64,000 bases of DNA from Sphingomonadales bacterium (lineage in GTDB: Bacteria; Pseudomonadota; Alphaproteobacteria; Sphingomonadales; Sphingomonadaceae). Position 1 is the first letter of the stretch. The number at the start of each line of letters is the position of its first letter. Both the position numbers and the translations under genes were made by a program. The notes beneath the pieces were generated by a model. That model was not told where the DNA came from and searched no databases. It was given only the letters and a program-made list of their open reading frames with translations. Positions 7,530 to 15,915 of the stretch are shown one piece after another. The stretch is from assembly GCA_016714795.1 (NCBI GenBank), contig JADKCA010000002.1:310001-374000 (forward strand). The letters run 5' to 3'.

Positions 7530-9541
7530 TGCCTAAAGTCACCGTAGACGGCCTCGAAATCGAAGTCCCCGCAGGCGCCACTGTCCTGCAGGCGTGCGAG
7601 CTTTCGGGGAAGGAAATTCCGCGCTTTTGCTATCATGAGCGGCTGAGCATTGCGGGCAATTGCCGCATGTGTCTGGTCGAGGTTTCGCCCGGCCCGCCAA
7701 AGCCGCAGGCGTCTTGCGCTTTGCCCGCTTCCGAAGGCCAGGTGATCAAGACCAATTCGCCGATGGTGAAGAAGGCGCGCGAAGGGGTGATGGAGTTCCT
7801 CCTCATCAACCACCCGCTCGATTGCCCGATTTGCGATCAGGGTGGCGAATGCGATTTGCAGGATCAGTCGGTGGCCTATGGCAAGGGCAGCAGCCGCTAC
7901 ACCGAGAATAAGCGCGCCGTCACCGAGAAATATATGGGGCCGATCGTGAAAACCACGATGACCCGCTGCATCCAGTGCACGCGCTGCGTCCGCTTTGCGG
8001 AAGAAGTGGCGGGCGTGGAGGAAATCGGCGCGGTGTTCCGTGGCGAGAATATGCAGATCACCTCTTACCTTGAACGCGCGGTGACGAGCGAGCTTTCGGG
8101 CAATGTCGTCGATCTCTGCCCGGTGGGCGCGCTGACCGCGCGGCCCTATGCCTTTGAAGCGCGGCCGTGGGAGCTGAAGAAGACCCCCGCAATCGACGTG
8201 ATGGATGCCGTGGGCACCAACATCCGTATCGACGCGCGCGGACGCGGCGTGCTGCGCGCTGTGCCCCGGATCAATGAAGATGTGAACGAGGAATGGGCGC
8301 ACGACAAGACCCGCTGGGCGGTTGATGGCCTGCTCCACCGTCGGCTTGATCAGCCTTTTGTCCGCAAGGATGGCAAGCTGGCCGCGGCGAGTTGGGAAGA
8401 GGCGTTTGCCGCGATTGCTGCTGTGAAGCATGGTGGTTCGGTCGCAGCGATTGCTGGCGATCAAGTCGATTGCGAAACCTTATTCGCCGCGCGCGAACTG
8501 GTGACGGCGCTCGGTGGTTCGCTGCTCGAAGGCCGCCAGACCGGCCTCGCCTATGACGTGTCGAGCCTCGCGGCCGTTGCGTTCAACACGCCGATTGCGC
8601 AGATCGAAAATGCGGACGTGATCCTGCTGGTTGGCAGCGACCTGCGTCACGAAGCTCCGCTCATCAACACGCGCGTCCAGAAGGCCGTGCGCAAGAAGAA
8701 CGCCAAGGTGTTTGCCATCGGGCCGGAAGTCGATCTGACCTACAAGACGCAATGGCTGGGCGACGCGCTGAACCTGCTCACCCGCAGCCCCAAGGCGCTG
8801 ACCGATGCGCTGAAGAGCGCCGAACGCCCGGTGATCATCCTCGGCGGCGGTGCGCTGCGCTATGCAGGAGCCCATGGCGCGGCACTGACGTTTGCGAAGA
8901 AGCACAAGATCGTCAAGGATGGCTGGAACGGCTTCAACGTCACCCACTTCGCGGCGGCGCGCATGGGCGGGCTGATGCTCGGCTATGCACATGACGGCGG
9001 CATCAAGGCGCTGGCCGAGAAGAAGCCCAAGCTGGCCTTCTTCCTTGGCGCGGATGAAGTGGATTACAGCCTCTTCGCCAAGAGCTTCAAAGTCTATGTC
9101 GGCCATCATGGTGACGCGGGCGCGCACCATGCGGACGTGATCCTGCCCGGTGCGGCCTATACCGAAAAGGCGGGTACCTACGTCAACAATGAAGGCCGGG
9201 TCCAGCGCGGCGAACGCGCCGTCTTCCCGCCGGGTGACGCGCGAGAGGATTGGGCGATTTTCCGTGCTTTGTCTCAGGTGATGGGCAAGACGCTGCCGTT
9301 TGACAGCTTTGATGCGCTGCGGGCCAAGATGGCCGAAGCCGTTCCTGCGCTGGGCGTAGAAGGGCTGGCTGGTTACGCATGGAACCCGCCCGCGCTCGAT
9401 GCCAAGCCGGACGGTGTGATCGCCGACTATCCGATCAAGGATTTCTACCTGACCAACGCCATCTGCCGCGCATCGCCCACGATGCAGCGTTGCTCGGATG
9501 AGCTGGTCCATGGGGCGCAGTATCTGGAGGCAGCGGAATGA
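7529..9541 (+). CDS. nuoG: NADH-quinone oxidoreductase subunit G
   Basis: The 75-kDa-type iron-sulfur subunit of the peripheral arm (670 residues). The N-terminal ferredoxin-like domain has cysteines in PRFCYHERLSIAGNCRMCLVEV. Next come the His-Cys motif HPLDCPICDQGGECDLQD and the [4Fe-4S] ligands TRCIQCTRCVRFAEE, with a fourth cysteine in VVDLCPVGAL. The rest is the degenerate molybdopterin-oxidoreductase domain. The length fits the alphaproteobacterial/mitochondrial type rather than the ~900-residue enterobacterial one. Confidence 0.96.
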   Translation: MPKVTVDGLEIEVPAGATVLQACELSGKEIPRFCYHERLSIAGNCRMCLVEVSPGPPKPQASCALPASEGQVIKTNSPMVKKAREGVMEFLLINHPLDCPICDQGGECDLQDQSVAYGKGSSRYTENKRAVTEKYMGPIVKTTMTRCIQCTRCVRFAEEVAGVEEIGAVFRGENMQITSYLERAVTSELSGNVVDLCPVGALTARPYAFEARPWELKKTPAIDVMDAVGTNIRIDARGRGVLRAVPRINEDVNEEWAHDKTRWAVDGLLHRRLDQPFVRKDGKLAAASWEEAFAAIAAVKHGGSVAAIAGDQVDCETLFAARELVTALGGSLLEGRQTGLAYDVSSLAAVAFNTPIAQIENADVILLVGSDLRHEAPLINTRVQKAVRKKNAKVFAIGPEVDLTYKTQWLGDALNLLTRSPKALTDALKSAERPVIILGGGALRYAGAHGAALTFAKKHKIVKDGWNGFNVTHFAAARMGGLMLGYAHDGGIKALAEKKPKLAFFLGADEVDYSLFAKSFKVYVGHHGDAGAHHADVILPGAAYTEKAGTYVNNEGRVQRGERAVFPPGDAREDWAIFRALSQVMGKTLPFDSFDALRAKMAEAVPALGVEGLAGYAWNPPALDAKPDGVIADYPIKDFYLTNAICRASPTMQRCSDELVHGAQYLEAAE

Positions 9542-9553
9542 GCATTCATTTCC

Positions 9554-9567
9554 GCACGCTAGCGTGC
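9554..9567. repeat. Perfect 14-bp palindrome in the nuoG-nuoH gap
   Basis: GCACGCTAGCGTGC reads the same on both strands. It lies 13 bases after the nuoG stop and just before the larger inverted repeat. It could be a protein-binding site, the base of a hairpin, or part of the same inserted element. The sequence alone cannot decide. Confidence 0.5.
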
Positions 9568-9582
9568 ATGAAAATATCTTTT

Positions 9583-9668
9583 GTTTCACGCAGAGACGCA
9601 GAGAAAGCAGAGAACGCAGAGGGATTTTTCTCTGCGGCCTCCATTTCCTCCGCGTCTCTGCGTGAAAC
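9583..9668. repeat. 86-bp inverted-repeat element with 17-bp perfect arms (nuoG-nuoH gap)
   Basis: The arms GTTTCACGCAGAGACGC (9583-9599) and GCGTCTCTGCGTGAAAC (9652-9668) are exact inverted copies. The interior holds further CGCAGAG-like units that also pair (GCAGAG near 9618 with CTCTGC near 9631), so transcribed RNA would form a long hairpin. It has the look of a non-autonomous palindromic repeat (REP/MITE-like). It carries no gene and separates nuoG and nuoH by 163 bases inside the operon. Confidence 0.75.
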
Positions 9669-9704
9669 AACTTCTTTTGCCTTCGGCGGGCAGGGGGCGA
9701 ACCA

Positions 9705-10757
9705 ATGACCTATACCCAGTGGTTCCAGTCCTGGGCCGGCGAGAATCTCGGCTGGTTCATCAGCCATGTGACGCTGATCCTGCTCATCGCGCTGCCGCTG
9801 ATGCTGGCGGTGGCCATGATCATCTATGCAGACCGCAAGATCTGGGCGGCGATGGCGCTCCGGCGTGGGCCGAACGTCGTCGGGCCGCTGGGCCTGCTCC
9901 AATCCTTTGCGGATGGCCTGAAGGTCATGTTGCAGGAAACGATCATCCCCTCTGCTGCAAACCGGGGCCTGTTCCTGCTCGCGCCGATCATCACCTTCAC
10001 GGTGGCGCAGATCGTATGGGCGGTGATCCCGTTTGGCAGCCAGCAGGTGCTGGCGGATATCAATGTCGGCCTGCTCTACATTCTCGCGGCGTCTTCGCTG
10101 GGCGTCTATGGCGTGATCATTGCGGGCTGGGCCTCCAACTCCAAATATCCCTTCTATTCCGCACTCCGCGCGGCGGCGCAGATGGTGTCTTATGAAGTCT
10201 CGATCGGCTTCATCATCATCGGCGTGGTGCTGTGGGCTGACAGCTTCAACCTGTCGACCATTGTGGAGGCGCAGAAGGGCGCGGGCGTGCTGCCCTTCCT
10301 CAACGGCTTCGGCTTCAATCCGTTGCTCTTCCCGCTGGCGGTGATGTTCCTGATCTCGGCCCTCGCTGAAACCGCCCGTCCGCCGTTCGACCTCACCGAG
10401 GCGGAGAGCGAGCTGGTGGCAGGCTATCAGACCGAATATAGCTCGATGGCGTTCGCGCTCTATTGGCTCGGCGAATATGCCAATGTCATCCTGATGTGCG
10501 CGCTCAACGCCGTGCTGTTCTGGGGCGGCTATCTCCCGCCGTTCGACTGGGCACCGCTTTACGCCGTGCCGGGGATGATCTGGCTGTTCGGGAAGATTCT
10601 GGTCTTCTTCTTCATCTTCAGCTGGATCAAGGCCACGGTGCCGCGCTACCGCTATGACCAGCTGATGCGGCTGGGCTGGAAAGTGTTTCTGCCGATCTCG
10701 CTGCTGTTCGTTTTCCTGATTTCGGGCTGGCTCATGTATACGAGGTACGGCGCATGA
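9705..10757 (+). CDS. nuoH: NADH-quinone oxidoreductase subunit H
   Basis: Membrane subunit at the junction of the peripheral and membrane arms, lining the quinone chamber. The 350 residues have about eight membrane segments and the signatures ERK-like YADRKIWAAMALRRGPNVVG, ETARPPFDLTEAESELVAGYQTEYSSM, and FIFSWIKATVPRYRYDQLM. The ATG at 9705 gives the usual start. The TGA overlaps the nuoI ATG (ATGA at 10754). Confidence 0.97.
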   Translation: MTYTQWFQSWAGENLGWFISHVTLILLIALPLMLAVAMIIYADRKIWAAMALRRGPNVVGPLGLLQSFADGLKVMLQETIIPSAANRGLFLLAPIITFTVAQIVWAVIPFGSQQVLADINVGLLYILAASSLGVYGVIIAGWASNSKYPFYSALRAAAQMVSYEVSIGFIIIGVVLWADSFNLSTIVEAQKGAGVLPFLNGFGFNPLLFPLAVMFLISALAETARPPFDLTEAESELVAGYQTEYSSMAFALYWLGEYANVILMCALNAVLFWGGYLPPFDWAPLYAVPGMIWLFGKILVFFFIFSWIKATVPRYRYDQLMRLGWKVFLPISLLFVFLISGWLMYTRYGA

Positions 10758-11236
10758 TCGCGCATTGGATCAAAACCTTCACCCTGTGGGAATTCGTGAA
10801 GGCGCATGCCCTCACTTTGAAGTATTTCTTCAAGCCCAAGGTGACGATCAACTACCCCTATGAAAAGAACCCGATTTCGCCGCGGTTCCGGGGGGAGCAT
10901 GCGCTGCGCCGTTATCCCAATGGCGAGGAACGCTGCATCGCGTGCAAGCTGTGCGAGGCGATCTGTCCGGCACAGGCGATCACCATCGAGGCCGAACCGC
11001 GCGAGGATGGCAGCCGCCGCACCACGCGCTACGACATCGACATGACGAAGTGCATCTATTGCGGCTTCTGTCAGGAAGCGTGCCCGGTGGATGCCATCGT
11101 GGAAGGCCCGAACTTCGAATATTCGACCGAAACCCGTGAAGAGTTGCTCTACGACAAGGAAAAGCTGCTGGCGAACGGAGACAAATGGGAACGCGCGATT
11201 GCGGCCAATATTGCCGCTGACGCGCCGTACCGGTAA
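10754..11236 (+). CDS. nuoI: NADH-quinone oxidoreductase subunit I
   Basis: Ferredoxin-like subunit with two [4Fe-4S] clusters (N6a and N6b) in the peripheral arm. The 160 residues contain CIACKLCEAICPAQAI and CIYCGFCQEACPVDAI, eight cysteines in the expected CxxCxxCxxxCP spacing. They also contain FRGEHALRRYPNGEERC, typical of the family. It is coupled to nuoH by ATGA, and nuoJ follows after 12 bases. Confidence 0.97.
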   Translation: MIAHWIKTFTLWEFVKAHALTLKYFFKPKVTINYPYEKNPISPRFRGEHALRRYPNGEERCIACKLCEAICPAQAITIEAEPREDGSRRTTRYDIDMTKCIYCGFCQEACPVDAIVEGPNFEYSTETREELLYDKEKLLANGDKWERAIAANIAADAPYR

Positions 11237-11248
11237 GGGGCGCGCCGC

Positions 11249-11860
11249 ATGATCCAGACCTTCGCCTTTTACATGTTCGCGCTGCTGCTGCTGACAGCGG
11301 GCGGGCTTGTCATCCTGTCTCGCAACCCGGTCCATGCCGTGCTGTGGCTGATCGTCGCGTTCTTCAACGCGGCGGGGCTGATGCTGCTGATCGGCGCTGA
11401 ATTCATCGCGATGTTGCTCGTCATTGTTTATGTCGGCGCGGTTGCGGTGCTGTTCCTGTTCGTCGTGATGATGCTCGACATCGACTTTGCGGAGCTGCGC
11501 AGCGGGCTGGCGCGATACGGCGTGTTTGGTTTTCTCCTTGCGGCTGTGCTGGCGGCGGAAATCATCGTGGCCGAAGGCGCCTGGAGCGCGGGCAAGATTG
11601 ATCTGGCCGGGCGGATTGCCGCCGTGAGCGGAGACCGCACCAACATCGAAGCGATGGGCGCGCTGCTCTATAGCAAATATCTCTATATCTTCGAAGCATC
11701 GGGGCTGGTGCTGCTGGTCGCCATGATCGGGGCCATCGTGCTCACGCACCGCGAACGTGGCGGCACGCGTCCGCAGAACATCAGCGATCAGGTGAAGCGG
11801 CGTCCGGAGGATGCGGTGCGCATGGTCAACCAACCTTCGGGGCAGGGGGTGCAACTGTGA
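11249..11860 (+). CDS. nuoJ: NADH-quinone oxidoreductase subunit J
   Basis: Antiporter-adjacent membrane subunit (ND6-like), 203 residues with five hydrophobic segments. Typical stretches are LVILSRNPVHAVLWLIVAFF, GAEFIAMLLVIVYVGAVAVLFLFVVMMLDI, and a late segment VLLVAMIGAIVLTHRER. It ends TGA at 11858-11860, overlapping the GTG start of nuoK. Confidence 0.95.
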   Translation: MIQTFAFYMFALLLLTAGGLVILSRNPVHAVLWLIVAFFNAAGLMLLIGAEFIAMLLVIVYVGAVAVLFLFVVMMLDIDFAELRSGLARYGVFGFLLAAVLAAEIIVAEGAWSAGKIDLAGRIAAVSGDRTNIEAMGALLYSKYLYIFEASGLVLLVAMIGAIVLTHRERGGTRPQNISDQVKRRPEDAVRMVNQPSGQGVQL

Positions 11861-12162
11861 TTGGATTGCAACATTACCTCACGGTCAGCGCGATCCTGTT
11901 CGTGCTGGGCGTGCTGGGCATCTTCATCAACCGCAAGAATGTGATCGTCATCCTGATGTCGGTCGAACTCATCCTGCTGGCGGTGAACATCAACCTGGTC
12001 GCGTTCAGCGCCTATCTGGGCGATCTGGTGGGGCAGGTCTTCGCCATGTTCGTGCTGACCGTTGCGGCGGGTGAAGCGGCCATCGGGCTCGCCATTCTCG
12101 TCATCTATTTCCGCAGCCGGGGCACCATCGCGGTGGATGACATCAACCGGATGAAGGGGTGA
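11857..12162 (+). CDS. nuoK: NADH-quinone oxidoreductase subunit K
   Basis: Small ND4L-like membrane subunit of 101 residues with three membrane segments. ILMSVELILLAVNINLVAFS carries the conserved glutamate used in proton transfer, and VLTVAAGEAAIGLAILVIYFR carries the second one. It starts at GTG 11857, which overlaps the nuoJ stop (GTGA). No ATG alternative keeps the first membrane segment. A 145-base gap with repeats separates it from nuoL. Confidence 0.95.
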   Translation: MIGLQHYLTVSAILFVLGVLGIFINRKNVIVILMSVELILLAVNINLVAFSAYLGDLVGQVFAMFVLTVAAGEAAIGLAILVIYFRSRGTIAVDDINRMKG

Positions 12163-12194
12163 TGGTCATGATGAACAATCACGTCATCCCCGCG

Positions 12195-12290
12195 CCAATA
12201 AATAGGGACAGTCCCTATTTATTGCGAGCTGCGGATTTGAAACTTCTGGCAACGGCATTTGAAAAAATAGGGACTGTCCCTGTTTATTGG
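12195..12290. repeat. Nested palindromic repeat in the nuoK-nuoL gap
   Basis: Two GGGACWGTCCC-centred hairpins face each other. The first (12197-12223) is a perfect 12-bp inverted repeat AATAAATAGGGA/TCCCTATTTATT with a 3-base loop. The second (12262-12288) is an imperfect copy. The outer 21-base arms (12195-12215 and 12270-12290) also pair with each other with one mismatch. Such paired AT-tailed GGGAC-GTCCC palindromes look like REP/BIME elements moved by a REP-associated tyrosine (Y1) transposase. No such transposase is in this window. Confidence 0.75.
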
Positions 12291-12307
12291 GGGGTGAGCT
12301 TTTAGCC

Positions 12308-14365
12308 ATGGAATCCATCAAGCTCATCGTCTTCCTGCCGCTGCTGGCCGCGATCATCGCGGGGCTGGGCAACCGGAAGCTTGGCAATACCGGCGCAAAG
12401 CTGGTGACAACCGGCGCGCTGTTCATCTCGTGCGCGCTCAGCTGGCCGATCTTCCTCTATTTCCTCAATCTGGGCGAGATTGGCGCGCATGATTCCGCTG
12501 CTGCGCAATTTGTTGTGCCGGTGCTGGATTTCATCAAGTCCGACGGGCTGGATGTGGCCTGGGCGCTGCGCGTCGATACGCTGACGGCGGTGATGCTGGT
12601 GGTGGTGACCACGGTCTCCAGCCTCGTTCACCTTTATAGCTGGGGCTATATGAGCGAGGATGACAGCCAGCCGCGTTTCTTCGCCTATCTGTCGCTCTTC
12701 ACCTTCGCCATGCTCATGCTCGTCACGGCAGACAGTCTGGTACAGATGTTTTTCGGCTGGGAAGGCGTGGGCCTTGCCTCTTATCTGCTGATCGGTTTCT
12801 GGTATCACAAACCCTCTGCCAATGCGGCGGCAATGAAGGCGTTCGTCGTCAACCGCGTCGGCGATTTCGGCTTCTCGCTGGGCATTTTCGCAGTGTTTCT
12901 GGTGTTCGGCACCGTCTCGATCCCGGAAATTCTGGCGGCCGCCCCGAGCCATGCAGGTTCGACCATCGGCTTCCTCGGCTATCGCGTCGATACGATCACG
13001 CTGATCTGCATCCTGTTGTTCATCGGCGCGTGCGGCAAATCCGCGCAGCTGGGCCTCCACACCTGGCTTCCCGATGCGATGGAAGGGCCGACGCCGGTTT
13101 CCGCGCTGATCCACGCCGCCACGATGGTGACGGCGGGCGTGTTCATGGTGTGCCGCCTCTCGCCGCTGTTCGAACTCTCTGAAACGGCCACAACGGTTGT
13201 GACCTATGTGGGGGCGGCCACCGCGCTGTTCGCCGCAACGGTGGGCACGACGCAGACCGACATCAAGCGCGTCATCGCTTATTCCACCTGTTCGCAGCTG
13301 GGCTACATGTTCTTTGCAGCGGGCACGGGCGCGTATGGCGCGGCGATGTTCCACCTCTTCACGCACGCCTTCTTCAAGGCGTTGCTGTTCCTCGGCGCAG
13401 GCTCGGTGATCCATGCCATGCACCATGAACAGGATATGCGCTATTATGGCGGCCTGCGGAAGCACATCCCGCTGACCTTCTGGGCGATGATGGCGGGCAC
13501 GCTGGCCATTACCGGCGTGGGCGTGGCAGGCCTGTTCGGCTTTGCGGGCTTCTATTCAAAGGACGCGATCATCGAAGCGGCGTTTGCGAGCGGCACCCAG
13601 TCTGGCCAGTTCGCGTTCGGTGTCGCGGTGTTTGCCGCGCTGCTGACCAGCTTCTATTCGTGGCGTCTGATCTTCCTCACCTTCTTCGGCACCCCGCGCT
13701 GGAGCATGAGCGAGCATATCCAGCACGCCGCACATGATGCGCATGGCGACCATGGGCATGATGATCATCACGCACACGGCCACAGCCATGATGATCCCAC
13801 GCTCGGCTATCATCCGCACGAAAGCCCGCTACCCATGCTTGTGCCGCTCGGCGTGCTGACGCTGGGCGCAGTGTTTGCCGGGATCGGCTTCCACCACAGC
13901 TTTATCGGGCCTGAGCATGGCGCTGAATTCTGGAAGGGCAGCCTGGCGTTCGACACGCATCTGATGCACGAAATGCACGGCGTTCCGCAGTGGGTGAAGC
14001 TTTCCGCCACGGTGGTGATGCTGCTCGGCCTGTTCATGGCGTGGCTGGCCTATATCAAGGACACCACCATTCCGGCGCGTTTCACCGCGACCTTCCGGGG
14101 GCTGTATCTCTTCCTGCTCAACAAATGGTATTGGGATGAGCTCTACGACATGCTGTTCGTAAAGCCCTCCCTCTGGTTGGGCCGCATCCTTTGGAAGGGT
14201 GGTGATCTGGGCACGATTGACCGGTTTGGCCCCAATGGCGCGGCCGCCGTCGCGCAACTGGGCAGCCGCATGGCCGCCCGGCTCCAGACCGGATATTTGT
14301 ATAGCTACGCGCTGGTGATGCTTTTGGGCCTTGCCGGGATCGCAACCTGGGCGATGACACGATGA
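12308..14365 (+). CDS. nuoL: NADH-quinone oxidoreductase subunit L
   Basis: The largest antiporter-like proton-pumping subunit (ND5-like), 685 residues. It shows FFGWEGVGLASYLLIGFWY, HTWLPDAMEGPTPVSALIHAATMVTAGVF, and the long C-terminal amphipathic-helix region. ATG 12308 (MESIKLIVFLPLLAAIIAG) is chosen over an in-frame TTG at 12287, which lies inside the repeat. A histidine-rich insert spans residues 470-504 (13 His). The stop overlaps nuoM (ATGA at 14362). Confidence 0.96.
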   Translation: MESIKLIVFLPLLAAIIAGLGNRKLGNTGAKLVTTGALFISCALSWPIFLYFLNLGEIGAHDSAAAQFVVPVLDFIKSDGLDVAWALRVDTLTAVMLVVVTTVSSLVHLYSWGYMSEDDSQPRFFAYLSLFTFAMLMLVTADSLVQMFFGWEGVGLASYLLIGFWYHKPSANAAAMKAFVVNRVGDFGFSLGIFAVFLVFGTVSIPEILAAAPSHAGSTIGFLGYRVDTITLICILLFIGACGKSAQLGLHTWLPDAMEGPTPVSALIHAATMVTAGVFMVCRLSPLFELSETATTVVTYVGAATALFAATVGTTQTDIKRVIAYSTCSQLGYMFFAAGTGAYGAAMFHLFTHAFFKALLFLGAGSVIHAMHHEQDMRYYGGLRKHIPLTFWAMMAGTLAITGVGVAGLFGFAGFYSKDAIIEAAFASGTQSGQFAFGVAVFAALLTSFYSWRLIFLTFFGTPRWSMSEHIQHAAHDAHGDHGHDDHHAHGHSHDDPTLGYHPHESPLPMLVPLGVLTLGAVFAGIGFHHSFIGPEHGAEFWKGSLAFDTHLMHEMHGVPQWVKLSATVVMLLGLFMAWLAYIKDTTIPARFTATFRGLYLFLLNKWYWDELYDMLFVKPSLWLGRILWKGGDLGTIDRFGPNGAAAVAQLGSRMAARLQTGYLYSYALVMLLGLAGIATWAMTR

Positions 14366-15915
14366 GCGGTTTTCCCATCCTTTCCACCATGGTGCTGTTG
14401 CCGCTGCTCGCGGCGGTGGTGGCCGTTTTCCTGAACGACAAGGCTGCGCGCTGGCTCGCGCTGGGCACCACGCTTGTCTTGTTCGCCATGGGTATCGCGC
14501 TTTGGCTTGGCTACCAGATGAACGGCGCGCAGTGGCAGTTCGTTGAAAAAGCCCCCGTGTTCGGGGCGTTCAGCTGGGCGCTGGGCATTGACGGCATCGC
14601 GCTGATGCTGATCGTGCTTTCGGTCTTCCTCATGCCGATCTGCATCCTGGCGAGCTGGGATGCGATCGAAAAGCGCGTGCCCGAATATATGGCAGCCTTC
14701 CTGCTGATGGAATCGCTGATGATCGGCGTGTTTTCTGCGCAGGATCTGCTGCTGTTCTACATCTTCTTCGAAGCCGGGCTGATCCCGATGTATCTCATCA
14801 TCGGCATCTGGGGCGGGGTGGACCGCATCTACGCCTCATACAAATTCTTCCTCTACACGCTGGCCGGATCGGTGCTGATGCTGATCGCGATGTTGTGGAT
14901 GGTGAACCAAGCCGGCACAACCGACATCCCGACGCTGATGAACACCGATTTCCCGGTGGAAGCGCAGCATTGGCTGTGGCTGGCCTTCTTCGCCTCGTTC
15001 GCGGTGAAGATGCCGATGTGGCCGGTTCACACCTGGCTGCCCGATGCGCACGTGCAAGCCCCCACAGCAGGCTCGGTCATTCTGGCGGGCGTGCTGCTGA
15101 AGATGGGCGGCTATGGCTTCGTCCGCTTCTCGCTCCCCATGTTCCCGCAGGCGTCTGCTGATCTGGTGTGGATCGTGTTCGGCCTCTCGATGGTCGCGGT
15201 GGTCTATACCTCGCTGGTCGCGCTGGTGCAGAGCGACATGAAGAAGCTGATCGCTTACTCCTCGGTTGCACACATGGCGTTTGTCACGATCGGCCTGTTC
15301 ACCTTCAACCGTCAGGGCATTGAAGGCGCACTGGTTGTGATGCTGGCGCACGGTCTGGTGGCCGCAGCCCTCTTCCTGTGCGTGGGCATCATCTATGATC
15401 GCCTCCACACGCGCGAGATCGACCGGTATGGCGGCCTCGCCAACAACATGCCCTATTATGCGCTGTTCTTCATGCTCTTCACCATGGCCAGTGTGGGCCT
15501 GCCCGGCCTCGCCAACTTTGTCGGTGAATTCCTCGCACTGGTCGGCGCGTACAAGGCGAACAGCTGGGTGGCGGCCGTAGCCACGACCGGCATCATCCTT
15601 GGCGCAGCTTATATGCTCCTCCTCTATCGCCGCGTCGCCTTTGGCGAGAGCAGGAATGCAGATGCAGCCGCGATGCCCGACCTCAACGTCCGTGAATGGC
15701 TGACCTTGGCTCCCATCGCGCTCGCGACGATCTGGATGGGTGTCTATCCGGAAAGCTTCATGGCCCCGATGCGCAAGGATGTGGGCGTGCTGCTCGCGCG
15801 GATCGAAAAGGCGGCTCCTGCGGGAGACGCGCAACTGACGGCGGGCAAACCGCAGATCAAAAAAGACGCGCACGGCGGTCACCCCGCTGAAGCCGCGAAG
15901 GGAGCGCACCACTAA
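14362..15915 (+). CDS. nuoM: NADH-quinone oxidoreductase subunit M
   Basis: ND4-like antiporter subunit, 517 residues, with about 14 membrane segments. The signatures LLFYIFFEAGLIPMYLIIGIWGG (conserved glutamate), HTWLPDAHVQAPTAGSVILAGVLLKMGGYG, and YSSVAHMAFVTIG are all present. The last ~35 residues are hydrophilic and Lys/His/Ala-rich, and probably face the cytoplasm or periplasm. It starts coupled to nuoL, and its stop TAA shares the A of the nuoN ATG. Confidence 0.96.
   Translation: MSGFPILSTMVLLPLLAAVVAVFLNDKAARWLALGTTLVLFAMGIALWLGYQMNGAQWQFVEKAPVFGAFSWALGIDGIALMLIVLSVFLMPICILASWDAIEKRVPEYMAAFLLMESLMIGVFSAQDLLLFYIFFEAGLIPMYLIIGIWGGVDRIYASYKFFLYTLAGSVLMLIAMLWMVNQAGTTDIPTLMNTDFPVEAQHWLWLAFFASFAVKMPMWPVHTWLPDAHVQAPTAGSVILAGVLLKMGGYGFVRFSLPMFPQASADLVWIVFGLSMVAVVYTSLVALVQSDMKKLIAYSSVAHMAFVTIGLFTFNRQGIEGALVVMLAHGLVAAALFLCVGIIYDRLHTREIDRYGGLANNMPYYALFFMLFTMASVGLPGLANFVGEFLALVGAYKANSWVAAVATTGIILGAAYMLLLYRRVAFGESRNADAAAMPDLNVREWLTLAPIALATIWMGVYPESFMAPMRKDVGVLLARIEKAAPAGDAQLTAGKPQIKKDAHGGHPAEAAKGAHH

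Noticed and set aside
9583..9668. Rho-independent terminator between nuoG and nuoH
   Set aside because: The hairpin is long with CT-rich flanks and no T-run follows; termination here would cut off the membrane-arm genes.
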